Source: Bondarzewia mesenterica (lineage: Eukaryota; Basidiomycota; Agaricomycetes; Russulales; Bondarzewiaceae). Taken from it: a DNA stretch of 28,532 nt. A program made the translations under genes and the position numbers. Below are positions 1 through 10,382 of the stretch, in pieces (position 1 is the first letter of the stretch; each line of letters opens with the position of its first letter). The DNA lies in contig SGPL01000432.1 of NCBI GenBank assembly GCA_004802705.1, positions 1 through 28,532 on the forward strand, given 5' to 3'. The notes below the pieces were generated by a model. The model worked only from the letters and a program-made list of their open reading frames with translations, was not told the DNA's origin and did no database searches.

Positions 1-67
1 AAGTCTTCCCCCTTCCCACTCTCTCCTCTCGTAATATTCGTGCGCTCACGGCGAACAAATTATGCAG

Positions 68-331
68 ATCGTAATGACACCCCCCTCCCCGACGTCGCCC
101 GCGCCGACGCTCACGATCAGCATTCCCCCTTCCTTCAGCCTTGACCTCAAAACGACCTCCCTCATGGGCAGCCGCGCCAAGCTCGCGGACGTGCCGAAGC
201 TACACGAGCTCATCGAGCACCAGGTCCGCCGCACGCTCACGGAGAGGGGCATGTGGAAGATAGTCCTGCCTGGACTGTCGACGGTGTCGGAGGTTAAGGA
301 GGACATGAAGTTGCACGAATGCATGTCATGA
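68..331 (+). CDS. MMM1: SMP-domain protein, probably Mmm1 (ERMES subunit), 3' end only
   Basis: This is the last exon of a gene that begins left of the window. Mmm1 is an ER membrane protein whose lipid-binding SMP domain forms the ER-mitochondria tether ERMES with Mdm12, Mdm34 and Mdm10. The frame reads from an acceptor (tatgcag) at about 67 to a TGA at 329-331. It encodes a Pro/Ser/Thr stretch, then a strand (ISIPPSFSLDLKTTSLMGSR) followed by KLADVPKLHELIEHQVRR. The SLxGSRxKLxDVPKxxxLI pattern is the one I associate with the end of the Mmm1 SMP domain. The protein ends about 20 residues later, as expected for Mmm1, where SMP is C-terminal. Another SMP protein (Mdm12, Mdm34 or Nvj2-like) cannot be excluded from 87 residues. 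A candidate poly(A) signal lies at 581-586. Confidence 0.6.
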   Translation: MVMTPPSPTSPAPTLTISIPPSFSLDLKTTSLMGSRAKLADVPKLHELIEHQVRRTLTERGMWKIVLPGLSTVSEVKEDMKLHECMS

Positions 332-677
332 TGTGATATGATACGGCATTATATACTTTAATTATTGCGGATGTATTGATTGTGTGTTTGCTAGATTTGC
401 TACGGTATTCACCCGTGATATTTTGTACAACATGAGCGGCGCGATGCTTACGGGCCGCACAGCATGAAAAGGGTTTTTGCCATACACGTAGCTACGCCAA
501 CTTTTATTTATGTCTTGTAAATTACACCACACCGGACCGACCTGTACCCTCGCCTCAGGAAGCGCTGTGGAACCAAGTTAAATAAAATACATAACATTAA
601 GATTAACAGTCGATTCTAGCAGCGTTCAATAGCGCCAGGTCCACAGTTCGATGGTCGCGATATAAACGTGCAAGAGG
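332..677. other. Convergent 3' intergenic region
   Basis: The region lies between the stop of the SMP-domain gene (+) and the stop of the F-box gene (-). No gene is visible. It is A+T rich and holds one AATAAA at 581-586 on the plus strand, about 250 nt beyond the first stop. Confidence 0.6.
581..586 (+). promoter_or_regulatory. Candidate poly(A) signal AATAAA
   Basis: This is an exact AATAAA hexamer in an A-rich context (taaataaaatac) downstream of the SMP-domain gene. Fungal poly(A) signals are loose, so the assignment is tentative. Confidence 0.35.
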
Positions 678-2572
678 TCATCCCAGCAAGTACACGTCGC
701 AAGACGAAACTCCGGTCCCATCTTCATGCAACTGGCAAACGAAGGCGGATCAGCAAGTCAATCACAGATACATGAAAAAAAAAATTAAACATGGAAAACA
801 TACATGCAACCCAATAATGCGCTCCTCGTCCATCATGACCCCGTCATAAGAATACAGCTCCGCGGTCACCGTCTCACAGTACGGCAGCGCGCTCTCCACG
901 TCCTCCTGGAACACATCCCGCTTTGGGAGCACGCTCTTCTCCGACACGACGCGTATGGTGTTCCCATTGGACAACATGCGCTCACGGTCACCGTCAAATT
1001 CCCGCGCGCGCAGGCGCACGCGGTTCGCATTGAAGTCGCGCACGATGAAGGGCGCGGGCAACGTCTTGGTCGTCACGAAGCGCTGGCCTGCGGTCGTCGT
1101 TATCCACCGTGTCGGTTCCTCGTCGCAGACGAACCAGCGCGTCACGGGTGGGCCCCAGTCGGACCATGCGAGCGAAGGCAAGGGCGCCGGCTCAGCTTCA
1201 CCTTCGACTGCACCCGGGACGGACGGCGTGCCTTCTGGTGGGAGCAGCACGAGGAGCGCGTGCCTGTGCACGAGAAAGGTGTAGTAATGCATCTGGCCAA
1301 AGTGCGGCGCGCCGGCGTCTTGTTGCAAAAGGATGTGAAAGATCATGAGCGCGTGGTCTGGATCCTCACGAAAAGGCCGGCGTGGGACAGTGATGGTCGG
1401 GGGTGTGGAGGACGTGCTCCCTGTCGGGTTGGGCTCAGAGCGGCAGGCGAAGCGGAGGATGTGAGCAAAGTTGAGCGCGGGAAGGCGCAGCGTGCGGAGA
1501 TGCTTGAGAGAAGGCCTCGAGTCTGCTGTGGACGGAGGCATGATTCTGCAAATTTCGAGTTCGTTGTCGAGCATTTGCGTGAAGACAAGCAAGTCTTCGC
1601 GCAGGAAGGCAAAGTTTTCGTACGTGCCACCAAATGAGGAGCGTAGCTAATATGTGTACGAAGTTGTGAACAGATGAACCGAGAACGACTGTGAAGGGCG
1701 GCTTACGTGGTGCGAGCGACCCTTCTTCCATTCCACTAGGAAGAATATGTCGCGTGAGTTCCTCCTTGCCCATGGAGCCGTGAGCAACAGCGCTAGATAG
1801 TCTCCCACAATCTCAATGAGAACACTGCAGTGACCGAGCCATGGATTTCTTTTGGTGAGGAAGAGGATTGGAGACACTGCCAGAGGATGTGGCTTCCCGG
1901 TAGAAAAGCTCAAGAAATGAAGTTCGAGAATCGACCTCTCCTCAGAGACATTATGCGGAGAGTCGACATCTGGCCTCCTGATTAGAGGTACGACAACGTC
2001 AATGTATTATAGCCAGAAGAAGACAAGTGTACTCACGAGGTCAAAACAGCAATAAGATCGTGCTCATTGACAGCCAAGCCTACATCAACGACTTGCATGT
2101 AAAAGTTCGAAGACGACCATTGAACCTCGTTTCTTTCCCCCGGCAACNTTTCATCATAAATGGAGGGAAGGCGAAGGTGGGAGTAGCCGAGCGTCAAGCG
2201 TCTGTTGTCAGCATGAAACCGATTTCCCAACAGGAAAGCACCGTTGGTGACATCGTAGATACCACTCGACTGGAAGTCGATGGGAATCGGGACGATTGAG
2301 TGCACGGAGAGCTCGGACCATGCACGTTCTCTGCGCAAAAGCATTTGAAGGCGTTCGGCACAGGATGAACCGGAAAGTANATCATCTTTGACTCCCGCAA
2401 TTTGGGTCTGCATGATGTATTGCAGTGGGCTGGAGCCTTGGACGATGGCATGGAGACGTCGGCAGCATANTTGAGAGCTGATGAGGTCGTGGAGGCAGAG
2501 GTAATGGAGGATCTGGATGATAAGTTCTGAGGGAATGGAAAGCAAAGTCGAAGAAGGTGCGGTGACCATCAT
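678..2572 (-). CDS. F-box domain protein (Agaricomycete family)
   Basis: The model has four exons (2572-2037, 1977-1707, 1646-804, 731-678) and predicts 567 aa. The N-terminus carries an F-box at about residues 8-50 (LLSIPSELIIQILHYLCLHD followed by a CCRRLH motif). F-boxes bind Skp1 and place the protein in an SCF ubiquitin ligase as substrate adaptor. Then come RLQMLLRRERAWSEL and, near residue 170, DVGLAVNEHDLIAVLTS, a conserved block I recognise from a large mushroom F-box family of unknown substrates. No LRR, WD or kelch repeats are evident. Introns are 59, 60 and 72 nt; the last joins DEERIIGLH to the final 17 codons. The open frame extends 16 codons upstream of the chosen ATG but only to a TTG, so the MM pair at 2572/2569 is the start. 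Three Ns (2148, 2380, 2470) lie in exon 1. The gene is divergent from PIG-U with only 131 bp between start codons. Confidence 0.82.
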
Positions 2573-2703
2573 CGATGCGACCTTGGAAAGGATGACGGCN
2601 CTGCACAAGAAGCAGTGCAATATAGTGTCACCGGCCCGGTGCAGGCCCGGTTGATTTGNAGGCGCGATTCAANTTCCTCNGAGACTCCTCCCTTGAACTT
2701 GAA

Positions 2704-4521
2704 ATGTCTTTCGAGCTCGTCTTTTCTGCTCTCGCTGCAGGAAGATTGTTGCTAGCCCTCTCTCCTCTGCCACAGTATTTAAAAAATGATAACCAGCTCT
2801 CCTCACCACTGACCTCCTACGCGCGCTGTGAGTTNCTTGTTTCGTCCATTCGCGGAATCTATCTTGACACGGAGTCTTCGTTCTAGTGCGCGAAGGAATT
2901 TATCTTTTCCAGAATGGAATAAACCCATACTCTGGGGGAACCTTTCGACATGTACGACGATATACATCCCGTTTGTCTGCAGGATGTGCATTTGAACTGT
3001 AGGGTTCTGATTCTATGTTCNTCTAGTCACCCATATTTCTTTCACTATTCTCGACCATACTGCCAACCTCCCAAGTTGGCTCTGCACTGCTATGGACGCT
3101 CGTGGACGCATTTGCCGCATGGGCATTGGTGCAGATTTGGCGAGCTAGGAGCCGCGTGAGTAGCAGTCGGAGGGACTGGATTATAGCCGCTGTGTACGTA
3201 CATCCTTTCTCTATAGATTTGCTACACCACTGCGCCTTAAAACATGGATGAATTTCCTCAAACGTTTNCGAGACGGTATTCAAGGCTTCTCCGATGCTAT
3301 CCATAAATTAGTTTCGACATACACTGACCNTTGAACCAACTGCAATAGGTATCTTCTCAATCCATATCTCTTCCTTCCCTCCATAGCCTTTTCGACGTCC
3401 TCATTTGACAATGCGCTCCAACTTCTCTCCCTACTCCTTGCCTGCCGAGGTACACCAACGTGGATGTTTTAGCTCATGATTTTCACCCTGACAATTATAT
3501 CTCTTCAAAGGTCGAAGNTCGGCATCTCTCTTGACCCTTTCCATCCTCGTACAACTCTCCCTTCCCTCCATCCTCACAGTCCCACCAACAATTCTACTCC
3601 TTCTGAGTAATCCCGTGTCGCATCTTGCATCCCCCAAACCGTTCGCACAAAATCTCAGCAAAGCCCTTCCACTAGTCATGGAGTTTCTGGTGTACTCCCT
3701 TGTACTGGTGCTTGCGTCTACACTNGTGNCNGGCGGATTGGGATGGATGAAGAACACTTGGGGTGCNGGGTACGTCCATGTCTTTTCATAAAGCGTACAA
3801 TTTGTACATCCTCATGAAGGCATCACTAGGCTTTTACTCCCGGATCTGACGCCGAACCCAGGCCTCTGGTGGTACTTCTTCACTGAGATGTTCGACCACT
3901 TTCGCCCCTTCTTCCTCATGGTCTTCTCGGTGCGTGTACTTCCCAACAATAACCTCTGCAAGGGAGAAGTCTTGAGACNCATCNACGATACGTTTCTGCA
4001 GGTCCATCTCGTTATCTATGTCGCCCCTATCTGCGTGAAGTTNCAGTAAGCCATTCATCTGCTCTCATCGTCCAACTTATCAAGACAGGAACTGCGGTGA
4101 ATTAGACATGACCCGCTCTACGCGACCTTCCTCCTCCTCGGCGTGCTCGCCATCTTCAAACCCTATCCAACGCTCTCGGACCCAGGCCTTTTCCTCAGCC
4201 TCATCTCCCTCTTCCCAGAAGTATACCCATGTACGTATCCTCCCCTTCCCAAATTTCATTCACTCTACTTGACTCGCCGCCCGAAATCCAGATTTCCGCC
4301 ACCCGATAGTGACGGCGCTGCTGCACGTGCACGCCTCGTTACTGCTTCCGCTCTTCCACCACCTCTGGCTCGCGACGGGCACCGGAAATGCTAACTTCTT
4401 CTATGCCAGCACGCTTGTATTCGGCATCGCCAACGGTGGCGCGCTCGTCGACTGTGTGTGGGCTGGCCTTCGCATCGCGCTAGGAGAGGAGAAGGAGGGC
4501 TGGATAGTCGTGCAGGAGTAA
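2704..4521 (+). CDS. PIGU: GPI transamidase subunit PIG-U / Cdc91
   Basis: PIG-U is a multi-spanning ER membrane subunit of the GPI transamidase, which attaches preassembled GPI anchors to C-terminal signals of secreted proteins. Nine exons (2704-2827, 2887-2951, 3027-3193, 3349-3449, 3511-3769, 3830-3929, 4002-4045, 4106-4230, 4292-4521) give 404 aa, slightly shorter than the roughly 435 aa of animal PIG-U. Family landmarks appear in order: [19 protein letters not shown] and NPYSGG near residues 35-60, [43 protein letters not shown] with [17 protein letters not shown], and [18 protein letters not shown] near the C-terminus. Hydrophobic segments fill most of the chain. The intron at 3194-3348 (155 nt) is unusually long for this window, but joining across it keeps AAVYLLNPY intact. 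Sixteen of the window's 19 Ns lie in or just upstream of this gene, so several residues are undetermined. The ATG is chosen because MSFELVF opens the first hydrophobic segment. Confidence 0.93.
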
Positions 4522-4765
4522 TTTTCCTCTCCCTTCACTGTTCTCATTCATACCTGTGTTGTTTGAATACAGTCGACGTTTCTGGGCGCCATTTGTAGGA
4601 TCAGACAATAACCCTTCATATTGTGAAGAATCTTTTTTGTGTATTCGAACTGCGCTTTTCGTCATTGTACTGCTAGCATCCACATGCCGAGTCTATTCAA
4701 GTGAGTACACAGGTATCCGCCCCTTCTTCACATCTCCTACATCATATCCAGCCAAGAATGGCTCA

Positions 4766-7371
4766 TTACTGCGTCTGTCTCCGCACGAATTCGACCAAAG
4801 CCCTACCAAGTCCCGTATCAGTCATCGTGCGACTCACGAGATGACAAGAAACTTACCGAACTGGCCGCCCAGTCATGCCCTTGGCGAGGTACGGCGTGGG
4901 CCGCGTGGCCTGAGTAGAACGAGATACGTATCAGAGAGGAAAATGAGAGGGAAGCGAAGAATATATGCAGTGAGGAAAGAATCAAACAAGAGAGGATGAG
5001 ACGGACGCACCTCCATCGTCCCGGCAATGTCGATGTGCGCCCAACGGAGCGCAGGCTCGGCCTCACCTTCCTTCACCTCGATTCCGTCGACGAAGGACTT
5101 AAGGAACAGCGCAGCGGTGCAACTCCCACCCGGTCTACCACCCGTCTGCAAAGATAGTATGATTAGAGTCAACCGCGATGATCTATAATTATGCTGGGAG
5201 AGGAGGGTGGGTGAACACACGTTGCAGAGGTCAGCGTTGGACGAGTAAATCTGCGGGCCGTAGTCCTCGTCGAGGGGCATGCGCCAGAATCGGTCATACT
5301 CTCCTTCACCGGCTGCGTGTAGTTCTTCCCAGAGCGAGTCAGATGTCTGACAGACGAGGGAAATGTCAATAAATCAGTGGTATGTTCGGTAGCATGGGAA
5401 GGAAAGACGTACTGAAAAAGCACCAGAGAATATTTCGCCGAGGGCAATATCCATCGCGCTAGAAAGATTGTCACTTCAAGAGACCTGGTGCGGTTGGTGA
5501 GCACAAATAATACTTACCCAGTGAGGGTGGCGACATCAATCAGGGTGTGCGGCTTGTACGTCGTCGAGGTGTAGTACAGAGCATCTGCAAGACAAATATT
5601 GATGAGGATTCGCAAGACATTATTGGCTGAGGACGAAACGGTGTACCCGATAGAATCAGACGGCCTTCTGCATCAGTGTTGTCAATTTCCACGGACTTGC
5701 CATTCATGGCGTAAATGCTGTAGATCATAGAGCGTTCGAGTTCTTATGTGGTTGTCGAATTAAAAAGTCACGCACACATCTCCTGGCTTGTTAGCACTAG
5801 GTCCCGGCAAGTTCTCACACAGAGGAACAGAAACAACAAGGTTGATGCTAAGGAGGCATGAGGTGAATAAGACAGGTCAATGATTAAAGAAACAGATACA
5901 TACGGGAGTTTGAGCTGGGCAATGGCCAATGCTGCCGCGGAAACAGTAGCAGCGCCGCCTAGAACAAGGAGTCTATTCGTCTGTGTCTGTCCATGATCGC
6001 GTACGATACTCACCCATGTCGCCTCGCATCAGTTTCATGCCCTTGCATGTAAAATGAGCAGCCATCCGCCAGGCGTAAATGGAGGGGAGAAGCTTACTGC
6101 GGAAGGCTTGATGCTGATTCCTCCGGAATCGAACGTGATACCTTTTGCCGACAAAGGCGAGAGGCTGCTCGCCCTTCGCCGCACCGTTGTAATGACTGAG
6201 GTGGATCAGTAAAAGAAATTTTTCAACAGTTACGCCAAAGAAGAAACGAACATTTCCAAAAACTTGGCCGGTTCCGATGTACCTTTCGTCACCGAAAGGA
6301 AAGTGTTCTGAATTCAAGATGTGAGGATTTGGAGAGTTACGGAGACTAAGTTTTCTGTACACACCATCCCCTGTTCTGCTGCCCACGCTATTGTGAAGGA
6401 GGGTTAAGATTGAACACAGCAAGATGAGGACGAGGGATGTGGTTGTCTACAAGTGAAGCGAGTAGATAGAAATGGGAGTAAACCGACCTTCATCTCGGAC
6501 GATAATCTTGGTGTCTGCGACATTCGCAAACTCAGCTTTGATACGCTCGGTGAATGCCTGCAATTGTGCGAACGATCACTCAGCTATTCGAGAATCACAG
6601 GAAGAGGTCACAATTTCGTCAGGAGGAAGGCGTACTGACCGTAGGCGTGAGCATATTGGCAGGAAGTTCCATAAGCTATGAAAGAAACATTAAGTGTAAC
6701 CGAATGAACAAGGTGAAGAGATGACATGGTACCGTCCGAGCAAAATTCTGGGCTTTGGCATAGATGACACCAGTGTCCCATTCCTTCGAGCCTTGCAAAG
6801 GCTCGTAAGATACATTTTCGGATACAGCTTCCTCACTGTTCGGTTTGAACGAGGAAGGAGGAGACGTTTTCAAGGTAAACTTGTAATCGGCCAGATAGGC
6901 GGCCACAGCTAGGAAAGAAATAAGTTACAGAACGTACAACCATGTCCTTAAAACCTGGCACATACCAGCAGCATGAGGATCGGCCGATGCATCGACGGAG
7001 ACTTTCTTCTCTCCATCACCAAGTTCCTTGACCTGTTTCACACCACTCCCAACAGCCTTCCTCACTATCTCTTTCCTTGCATCACCCTTCTTCTTGTCGA
7101 ATCCCTCGCCGAGGGAGACCACAGCAGTAACATTAGTACTCTGTTCTCCTGCTGGCGTATCGTAGAAGATCCGAGTTGAACCAGTCTTCGGCGCCTTCGA
7201 ACCTGCGGGAGTCGTCGACCAGAGCTTGAGCGGATCAACGTTGGGCACGACTTGGGAGCCAGCCTGGCCCTTGGGGTCAACGGGGAGAATGAAGACGGCT
7301 GTGGAGTACATGGATCTGAAAGAGATGGGAGAGCGGTGCAGGAAGGACGATGCGCCTCTGCGAAGCAGCAT
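4766..7371 (-). CDS. M17 leucyl (cytosol) aminopeptidase
   Basis: This is a di-metal exopeptidase that removes N-terminal residues from peptides. The model has 17 exons (first 7371-6966, last 4802-4766; exons down to 23 nt) and predicts 517 aa, the usual M17 size. Catalytic-domain landmarks: VGKGITFDSGG (metal-ligand Lys and Asp), KLMRGDMGGAATV (Lys and Asp), and the family signature NTDAEGRL (metal-ligand Asp and Glu). Then come DVATLTGAMDIALG, NTGGRPGGSCTAALFL and WAHIDIAGT. All expected metal ligands are present, so the enzyme looks active. Family members are hexamers, with the N-terminal domain less conserved. The first 20 residues (MLLRRGASSFLHRSPISFRS) are basic and hydroxylated with no acidic residue, like a mitochondrial presequence. 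A second Met at residue 21 opens a plain cytosolic form. The gene converges on PIG-U with 244 bp between stops. In phylogenetic terms the symbol is unsettled, so none is given. Confidence 0.93.
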
Positions 7372-8083
7372 CAGGGAAAAGGTCTAAAGGTGGAAAGTAA
7401 CCGCCACGGCTTGAACCAGGACCACCATGATGATCGTCTGACTCCCTCCGTATTTCTTCTAGTCACATCTCTGTCGATCAATTCCGTCACTGCAATTGAA
7501 GGACAGAAATCTGTTTGGAAGGCATTCTGCATTATCCGAATTTTCATCTGTTTTCATACGAATCAAGTCTATATCATTCCACACGGGCCATGGCATGCGG
7601 CTGTGGGCTCAAAGACTGTGGGTCCACTAATGACAATCCTCCTCGGTATAGGGATATGAAGACATAGATTCAAATTTGACAAAGTCGTCAGCTCTATACT
7701 TCCTCCTCCTCCCATTAGGACCAAATCAGAATAAATACTTCCCGTAACTGCCTCGTCTCCATCCTCCATCATGGTTCCATGTAGTCGCTCCGAATACGTC
7801 AAGGATATTTGCTAAAGGATGGACGAGGTAGGTATGGCTGTGGGGACTTCCCATGTGTGCCATTTTTTCGATTTTCATATCATCTCTCTCCGCTATCTCT
7901 GCACCCACCTAACGAGCGCCGCAATTTATTGTCTGGGTCCGTGTCCAGCCTACTGGTGCTTGTGCTAAGCCTTCCCTGGATTGCTTGACTTCACCGCAAA
8001 CTGCTTCCCTAGTCAGGCTTGGGCATGTGCAAGAGAATGCCGATTGTAGGTAGAAAGGCACCACTTCCATGGACCATGCGTAT

Positions 8084-8225
8084 TGGCGCCCTCATCCCGA
8101 TATCCCGCCCCTCGACGTTGACGCCTGCGTGCATAACCTTTGCACAATGCTTTCACCGTTCCGGGTTTCCTTGCTTTCCATCAGCGGAATGCGGGTGGAA
8201 TGATGTGTACGCGGTGAAAAAGTGA
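8084..8225. repeat. Diverged direct repeat, copy 1
   Basis: Shared islands with copy 2 occur in the same order: cacttccatgg...gcgccctc, then tttcaccgtt(c), ttgctttccatca, tgcggg and gaatgatgt. Spacing to copy 2 is about 305 nt at the left end and about 286 nt at the right, so small indels separate the copies. No coding potential is conserved between them. Confidence 0.4.
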
Positions 8226-8327
8226 TGTGTACTCCGGTAGTAAGTGGTGAAGAGTGGAGAGAATGAGAAAAGAGCGTTTGAGGTGCGTTATTATAACGTT
8301 TGATAGGATCCCGTTAGTGTTCGCACC

Positions 8328-8347
8328 CCCAGTATTTATACACTGGG
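8328..8347. repeat. Short inverted repeat around a TATA-like core
   Basis: Arms cccagt and actggg flank an 8-nt A+T-rich centre (atttatac). It lies between the two copies of the direct repeat. A smaller one, cgtta-tta-taacg, lies at 8286-8298. Neither sits at a gene start I can identify. Confidence 0.35.
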
Positions 8348-8389
8348 CCTGACTGCTTTGTTATGAAAAATACTCCCATTTGAATGGCC

Positions 8390-8520
8390 TTAGTAGCGCC
8401 CTCTCACGTTGGGTCCTGGCGCACGACTCTCGCGCAGCGTTTTCACGGTTCTGCTTGCCTTCTATCATTGGTCTGCGGGAGGATGATGTTCTCGTGAGTG
8501 AAATACAGTATGGAGCATAC
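8390..8520. repeat. Diverged direct repeat, copy 2
   Basis: This is the counterpart of copy 1: gcgccctc, then ttttcacggttc, ttgccttctatcat, tgcggga and ggatgatgt in the same order. Identity appears moderate with gaps. It was aligned by eye only. Confidence 0.4.
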
Positions 8521-9030
8521 TTACCAGAACCGGAACCGTTTTTTGCGTGCCAAGCAGTAAGCTATACATAAATGTCAGCGGCGCCCAGCGACGTCCCCCA
8601 GTCCTAGCCTCATTGATTATGGTAAACACTGAAGCGAAGAAAGGATTTATATTTCTGAACAAAGGTGTTGATACTGCCGTAAGCCGAGTCACCGGGCAGT
8701 ACGAACCCAAATCTAATTGCGTCTCAAGGCAGACTGCATCACTTGTCATCTGATCATCCCAAGATCATCCAGGCTCTTTTTCATCCTCTGCTGAAAATCG
8801 TCATGCGTATGAATCTCTGTCGTAGAGAGCAATGGACTTGGGGGAAGAGCTATCAATGCTTTCACACCCGTGTATCGTAGGTTTTTATCACAACTCAATG
8901 CCTCCTTTTTTCCCTCCATAGTTAAGCCAGGAATATAAGAAAATAGCGAGTCTAATGTCTTGACCACATTAATGCAAGAGATGTAGCGACCGTGAGTATC
9001 CGCATGCTGTAAGAGGCTGTAAGCTGATCC

Positions 9031-9942
9031 TTATTCCTGGAGCCGAGTAAAGCCCCTTAGGTATATGTCTATCCAAATGGCATCGCAAAGCTTCTGAGCT
9101 CCTAATGACCGACAAACTCCCATGCTAGCCTCGTTGTCCTCCGCAACGTCAGCAGACACGAACTGGCGCATCGTGAAAGCCTTTTCCAGCTCTTTCCTCA
9201 TTACCATCTTCCCCAGACCCTCGCCCCTTAACTCAGGTCGCACAAATAGCGTGCTGACCGAACCCTCCCGCGATATGAAGCACCACGCGTGCGCACGAAT
9301 GTCCGAGCCAGGTTGGCGCAGGTACGCGCCCGTACTGGACATCTTGCGCAGCGTGCGAACGGTGCGATATACTTCGGATGTCGCGACAACTTCCTCGAGA
9401 TCTGAATCCTCTAGCTTGCGGAACTGGTACTTTTCTTCGTACGTCGCAGACGATGCAGTGGGTGGGGGTAGTGTATCAAGGGAGAATATGAGCTTGGTGT
9501 AGACTTTGCTGACGCGCTGCAGCATAACTTTGGGTAGGAATGGGAAGAATGAAGTATGAAGAGATGCGATCGCGAGGATCTCTTTCTCCGGATACAAAGT
9601 AGTGATGAGGGCGATAATAGATTCAAGGAGTGGATACGCTTCCCTGAAGCGCCTCTCCTTGTCTCTGTTGTCGTTGCCAGCAAGGATTTGGGTTTCGACA
9701 GAAGACCAAAACCAGAATTCGGCCTCCTGTGGCCTAGTGAAGTCGGTGACACCGACCGCCCATGGTTCTAATGCCGATGGGAGACCGGATGGTGGGAATG
9801 ATGTGACTACTATAGATTCGGGTGATGGTGGATTGTTGATGGTATATTCTTGATTGAGAGCTGAAGGAAAGTGCTCGATAAGATGGGGTAGAACAGTGTT
9901 CTTGGCATCAGGATGTATGTACGACCGAGTATTAGTAGCCAT
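9031..9942 (-). CDS. GNAT-family N-acetyltransferase-like protein
   Basis: This is an intronless frame of 303 aa. The acetyl-CoA-binding core is in the C-terminal third: STLFVRPELRGEGLGKMVM is motif A of GNAT enzymes (R/Q-x-x-G-x-G/A, here RGEGLG), after a strand carrying AWCFISREG. It is followed by SADVAEDNEASMGVCRSLGA, matching motif B, in which an Asn and a helix contact CoA. The first roughly 200 residues form an extra domain I cannot name; the arrangement is like the glycine N-acyltransferase/FR47-like group. The substrate is unknown. The open frame extends 9 codons further upstream, but only to a GTG, so the first ATG (gg-ATG-gc) is used. The gene is divergent from the proteasome alpha-3 gene across a 440-bp region that must contain both promoters. 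Confidence 0.8.
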   Translation of the reverse strand: MATNTRSYIHPDAKNTVLPHLIEHFPSALNQEYTINNPPSPESIVVTSFPPSGLPSALEPWAVGVTDFTRPQEAEFWFWSSVETQILAGNDNRDKERRFREAYPLLESIIALITTLYPEKEILAIASLHTSFFPFLPKVMLQRVSKVYTKLIFSLDTLPPPTASSATYEEKYQFRKLEDSDLEEVVATSEVYRTVRTLRKMSSTGAYLRQPGSDIRAHAWCFISREGSVSTLFVRPELRGEGLGKMVMRKELEKAFTMRQFVSADVAEDNEASMGVCRSLGAQKLCDAIWIDIYLRGFTRLQE

Positions 9943-10382
9943 CCAGAGGTGAGAATATGAGTCTGCCACTTTGGGAGGATGCGAATAGTAAGCTGGGCGT
10001 TTGTCGGAATGACTCGCTCTCGGAACCAGGGCCGTGAATTTCTCATGCCGTCAAAGCAGACGGATGGATGGTGTGCAAAAAATCCAATACCTATATTAAG
10101 CACTTATCCAAGTGGAAGTGAGCAAACTCTCAATTCATTAAGAGCTTGTGCATGTTTTTGAGACAAGCAGTGAAGACCTCGATATCAGCATGTTATTCAC
10201 AAATGTCACATACGTCCAAAAAGGGAAGGTGAGAAGGAACAATTGTCCGGCAGTTGCCGAGCATTGCAAGACGCGTGTGCGAGATCTGGGGACGCGTCAC
10301 TGGAAGCCTTTCGCATACTGTTTCTGCCTGAATTTACTCATTCTCAACTCTTGCTGCCGCTATATCCTGAAGACTCAGCACT
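9943..10382. promoter_or_regulatory. Divergent intergenic/promoter region (GNAT / proteasome alpha-3)
   Basis: The 440 bp between two divergent start codons hold no gene. I did not find the ascomycete proteasome element GGTGGCAAA (Rpn4 site). No clear TATA box was seen close to either start. Confidence 0.5.

Larger units (their letters stand above)
7372..9030. other. 1.66-kb intergenic region, no gene recognised
   Basis: The region lies between the start of the aminopeptidase and the stop of the acetyltransferase, both on the minus strand. It should therefore contain the aminopeptidase promoter and the acetyltransferase 3' UTR. Open frames are all under 100 codons with no recognisable protein. 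It contains a diverged direct repeat (about 8084-8225 and 8390-8520) and two short inverted repeats (8286-8298, 8328-8347). I saw no tRNA boxes and no transposon remnant. Confidence 0.5.

Noticed and set aside
804..1637. 277-codon plus-strand open frame
   Set aside because: It is antisense to exon 3 of the F-box gene. The minus strand gives a spliced family-like protein, while this frame is Arg/His-rich and resembles nothing, as expected for a shadow in GC-rich coding DNA.
8746..8967. 73-codon minus-strand open frame in the large intergenic region
   Set aside because: It has no recognisable motif, is short, and probably lies in the 3' UTR downstream of the acetyltransferase.
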